A stretch of DNA of 15,145 nucleotides from an uncultured Clostridia bacterium (lineage in GTDB: Bacteria > Bacillota_A > Clostridia > Christensenellales > Borkfalkiaceae). The stretch lies in contig CAKQXZ010000051.1 of the NCBI GenBank assembly GCA_934292955.1, forward strand, positions 1 to 15,145. The letters run 5' to 3'. This document shows positions 12,774 to 15,145 of this stretch, in pieces (position 1 is the first letter of the stretch; each line of letters begins with the position of its first letter). The position numbers were made by a program, and so were the translations under genes. The notes beneath the pieces were generated by a model. That model was not told where the DNA came from. It did no database searches and saw only the letters and a program-made list of their open reading frames with translations.

Positions 12774-14126
12774 TCACTTCTTTGTGTAGTAATCTGTAAG
12801 CAGATCGAGACTGCCCTTTCCGCCCGCCGCTTTCTGATACTCGTAAGCGAGTTTTTTCGGCGCGCCCGCCACCATATCGGTAGTCGAAGTCCAGTCCTTA
12901 TAACTTCTTGCGGGATCGGGGTCGGCAAAGAACCCGTATCTCGAAACTCCGTCGTGACCAGCCGCCCAGGTAGTAGCGGCGTTATCGAACAGGCGGAAGA
13001 TATTAACCGTTTCCACGTACGGCATACTTTCTTCAAACGCTTTCATCATAGCCATAACGTTAGCGGCGGCAACGTCGTCGCCCTTACCCGTATCCGAATA
13101 ACCTACCTCGGTTATAAACACTTTTTTGTGCTTATGTTCGTTATCTAAAATGACCTGATAAACCTTGTGATTTTCCTGAATGAAATATTCGGGATCGAAA
13201 TCTTTCGTATCGCGGTATGGGTGCCACGCCGCTATATCGAAATAATCGTCGGGGTTAAGCGAAGCCGTTTCATTGGTTTCGGTACTGTAAAAGTAACCGT
13301 ATTCGCCGCTTGCGATGTTATCGTATATTCGCTGCAGATATTCCGCGTTCGACGGTCTGCTGTTTGCATAATTGCTCTTACCCTGCCCCATAGGTTCGGT
13401 AAGTCCGCCCATTACGCTTTTCGCGTCGGGATTAGCGTCGTGTATCGCGCGGGAAGCGTAATACATCATATCGGTATAAATATCTGCCATCATGTCGCTC
13501 GTAAAGAACGAACGATCGCTGCAATCATACATAAAATCGGGGTTATTCGGCTCGTTATCCATTTCCCAATAGGTTACTTCGGGAAATTCTTTAACAAGCG
13601 TGAACCAGGACGTATAGTAATCGTCAAGCCACTGTTTATAATAACTGCCCGTCGAAAGATTGCGCCTTACCTTACCCACGCTCGACAAGCCGTTATTGAA
13701 ATTATGGTGATTCATTCCTATCGCCACAAGACCGCGTTTTTCGCTTTCGGCAAGTTCTTTGTGCATAGTTTCGCAGTTTTTGGAATTTATCGTCTGCTTA
13801 TCGGTCAGAAGATAGTTAAAATGCATCCAATGTCGCACCGTCTTTGCCCCGAGATTTTCTATCAACTGAAAATCAATATCGAAATCGCGCGCGGTAAACG
13901 GCGATCCGTAATATTCTCTGTCTTCGATAAGATAGCAGATTCCGTACAGTTTGCTCTGATCGGCTATGCCGTGATTAACGTCGAGCGGAACATCTTCCAC
14001 GGCAGACGAAGAATCGTCGGGCTTTTTAACGGACGAAGACGTCGGAGTATCGCCGCCGCAAGCCGAAAAAATGCCGGTGCAAAGAAAAACGCAAAGCAGA
14101 AAAGAAATTATTTTTTTCATTTTCAT
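12774..14126 (-). CDS. Lipoprotein glycoside hydrolase, clan-A-like (beta/alpha)8 barrel
   Basis: This is a predicted surface-anchored glycosidase of 450 residues. The signal peptide ends in IFSAC with the lipidated Cys at 23, followed by a Ser/Pro/Asp-rich linker (to about 50). The barrel shows LGAKTVRHWMHF on an early strand, then TYWEMDNEPNNPDF with the acid/base-type Glu in NEP (E192), MGGLTEP, DIAAWHPY, and VFITEVGYSDTG with the nucleophile-type Glu (E340). These are the two carboxylates expected of retaining clan-A enzymes; the family (GH5, GH39 or another) cannot be set by eye. The frame extends upstream to 14147, but GAAGGGG lies five bases before the ATG at 14126 and the signal peptide starts there. 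It is a close paralogue of the truncated gene 33 bp upstream and is probably co-transcribed with it. Confidence 0.83.
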   Translation of the reverse strand: MKMKKIISFLLCVFLCTGIFSACGGDTPTSSSVKKPDDSSSAVEDVPLDVNHGIADQSKLYGICYLIEDREYYGSPFTARDFDIDFQLIENLGAKTVRHWMHFNYLLTDKQTINSKNCETMHKELAESEKRGLVAIGMNHHNFNNGLSSVGKVRRNLSTGSYYKQWLDDYYTSWFTLVKEFPEVTYWEMDNEPNNPDFMYDCSDRSFFTSDMMADIYTDMMYYASRAIHDANPDAKSVMGGLTEPMGQGKSNYANSRPSNAEYLQRIYDNIASGEYGYFYSTETNETASLNPDDYFDIAAWHPYRDTKDFDPEYFIQENHKVYQVILDNEHKHKKVFITEVGYSDTGKGDDVAAANVMAMMKAFEESMPYVETVNIFRLFDNAATTWAAGHDGVSRYGFFADPDPARSYKDWTSTTDMVAGAPKKLAYEYQKAAGGKGSLDLLTDYYTKK

Positions 14127-14131
14127 ATTTT

Positions 14132-14138
14132 CCCCTTC
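14132..14138 (-). promoter_or_regulatory. Ribosome binding site fixing the start of the glycoside hydrolase
   Basis: GAAGGGG is five bases before the ATG at 14126. The alternative start at 14147 would place this site inside the reading frame and lacks a comparable site of its own. Confidence 0.65.
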
Positions 14139-14159
14139 AGCAGTCAATGAAAAATATCG

Positions 14160-15145
14160 TTAACCTTTACTCATAAGGACTTCCAGGCTACCGGAGCCGC
14201 CCGCAAGTCTTTGATATTCATACGCCTTGTTCTTGGGCGCGCCGGGAATGCAACGTCCGTCTTCGGCAATGTTTATCGAGTTCTTTTCGATATCCAGTTT
14301 ATAGTACACGCGCGACGGGTTGGGATCATGTATCAGTCCGAATCTTACTTCGTCGTAACTGTCCCAGTTGCCTTTTTTGCCCACGTCGTAAAGCTTGAAA
14401 ATGTTGACCGTTTCGACGTACGGCATAGTCTTAACCGCTTCGTACATCTGGGTCATAGCCGATATCGCGTTCTGTTCGCCGCCCATATTGGTGTCGTTCC
14501 AGCCTATTTCGGTAAAGAACACTTTTTTATGCTTACCTTCGTTGTCAAGCACTATCTGATAGTATTCGTTATTGATTTCTATAAAATTCTTCTGATTGAA
14601 TTCGGACATATACGGGTGCCAGCACGCGATTTCAAAATAATCGTCGGGGTTTTTGGAAGCGTTGGCTTTATCTTCTTTGCCGTAAAAATATCCGAACTCG
14701 CCGCTCTTTATATCGTCGTATAAGGTCTGTAAAAATTTAGCGGTGTTACCGCGGCCTAAGCCGGTAGGCTCGGTAAGCCCGCCCATTATCGTTATAGCGT
14801 TCGGGTTCGCGTCATGTATCGCGCGCGACGCATAATAAAACATGTCCGCGGTAATCGCCGCCATCTGCTTGAGCGAGTAAGCCGAGTGCGACTGCCCGTC
14901 CCACATAAAGTCGGGGTTGTTGGGTTCGTTGTCTATTTCCCAATATGTTACTTCGGGGAATTCTTTAACGAGCGTGTACCACGACTGATAATACAAATCG
15001 AGCCACTTGACGTAATTGCCGTCGGGGTTGGTATCTCTCGAATACGGCTTAGCCGACGAATTGATTACCCCGTTAAGGTCGAAATTGTGGTGGTTCATTC
15101 CGATATTGACCATGCCCGCCTTTTCGCATTCGGCAAGCAGCTTGT
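14160..15145 (-). CDS. Second clan-A-like glycoside hydrolase, paralogue of the next gene (N-terminus outside window)
   Basis: The frame stays open to the right edge: the codons before the internal Met at 15113 read KLLAECEKAG and match ELAESEKRG in the neighbouring paralogue. The visible part therefore lacks about 120-135 N-terminal residues, presumably including a signal peptide. The visible motifs parallel those of the neighbour: IGMNHHNF, TYWEIDNEPNNPDF with the acid/base-type Glu, ASRAIHDANPNAITIMGGL, EIACWHPY, and VFFTEIGWND with the nucleophile-type Glu, ending in AYEYQRLAGGSGSLEVL. Strongly conserved blocks are separated by divergent loops (for example around the MWDGQSHSAYS and MGGEQN segments). 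This suggests an older tandem duplication with different substrate contacts rather than a recent copy. The stop lies 33 bp before the next start. Confidence 0.85.
   Translation of the reverse strand, partial: KLLAECEKAGMVNIGMNHHNFDLNGVINSSAKPYSRDTNPDGNYVKWLDLYYQSWYTLVKEFPEVTYWEIDNEPNNPDFMWDGQSHSAYSLKQMAAITADMFYYASRAIHDANPNAITIMGGLTEPTGLGRGNTAKFLQTLYDDIKSGEFGYFYGKEDKANASKNPDDYFEIACWHPYMSEFNQKNFIEINNEYYQIVLDNEGKHKKVFFTEIGWNDTNMGGEQNAISAMTQMYEAVKTMPYVETVNIFKLYDVGKKGNWDSYDEVRFGLIHDPNPSRVYYKLDIEKNSINIAEDGRCIPGAPKNKAYEYQRLAGGSGSLEVLMSKG

Noticed and set aside
13167..14150. Long plus-strand open frame (327 codons) opposite the lipoprotein glycoside hydrolase
   Set aside because: The minus strand encodes a clear hydrolase with catalytic Glu motifs and a lipobox. 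The plus-strand product has no domain signature.
1..15145. CRISPR arrays, tRNA or rRNA genes, insertion sequences, prophage or toxin-antitoxin genes
   Set aside because: I looked on both strands and saw no regularly spaced direct repeats, cloverleaf-like segments, transposase motifs or phage proteins.

Overview
All genes that can be supported lie on the minus strand, so the window reads from right (high coordinates) to left. Two blocks are present. The left block (about 10-3960) is a conserved Firmicutes housekeeping operon: ylxM, ffh, rpsP, khpA, rimM and trmD. This gene order, the lipoprotein signals, the strong GGAGG-type ribosome binding sites and the LplB/LplC/LipO-type sugar transporter point to a Gram-positive member of the Firmicutes. 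An uncultured gut-type Clostridia is my best guess; this is inferred from gene order and protein style, since no rRNA is present.

The housekeeping operon starts from a perfect-consensus promoter (TTGACA, 17 bp, TATAAT) at 3908-3936. An A/T palindrome sits just upstream of it, and an 8-bp inverted repeat covers the predicted transcript 5' end. YlxM and Ffh belong to the signal recognition particle pathway, S16 and RimM to 30S subunit assembly, KhpA is a KH-type RNA chaperone, and TrmD makes m1G37 in tRNA. The genes are packed tightly, with overlaps of 1 bp (ylxM/ffh) and 11 bp (rimM/trmD). The exception is a 260-bp, hairpin-rich spacer between rpsP and khpA.

The right block (4165-15145) looks like a glycan or nucleoside capture and uptake locus. 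In transcription order it holds two tandem paralogous clan-A-like glycoside hydrolases (the first cut by the window edge, the second a lipoprotein). Next comes a 744-residue secreted protein with two copies of a beta-rich domain, four FIVAR-like helical modules and a GC-type C-terminal anchor. Then come two LplB/LplC-type ABC permeases, a cytoplasmic nucleoside hydrolase-family protein, a LipO-type solute-binding lipoprotein, and a lipoprotein calcineurin-like phosphoesterase. No transporter ATPase is encoded here, as is usual for this transporter class, which borrows a shared MsmX-type ATPase.

Intergenic structure divides the right block. A strong GC hairpin with a short U-tract lies just before the first permease gene. 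A second hairpin with a U-tract lies between the solute-binding protein and phosphoesterase genes. A symmetric terminator follows the phosphoesterase and separates the two blocks. My working model (inference) is that surface hydrolases release a glycoside, the modular protein binds the substrate or the wall, the lipoprotein and permeases import the product, and the nucleoside hydrolase homologue splits an N-glycosidic (ribosyl-like) bond inside the cell. No tRNA, rRNA, CRISPR array, insertion sequence or phage gene was seen.
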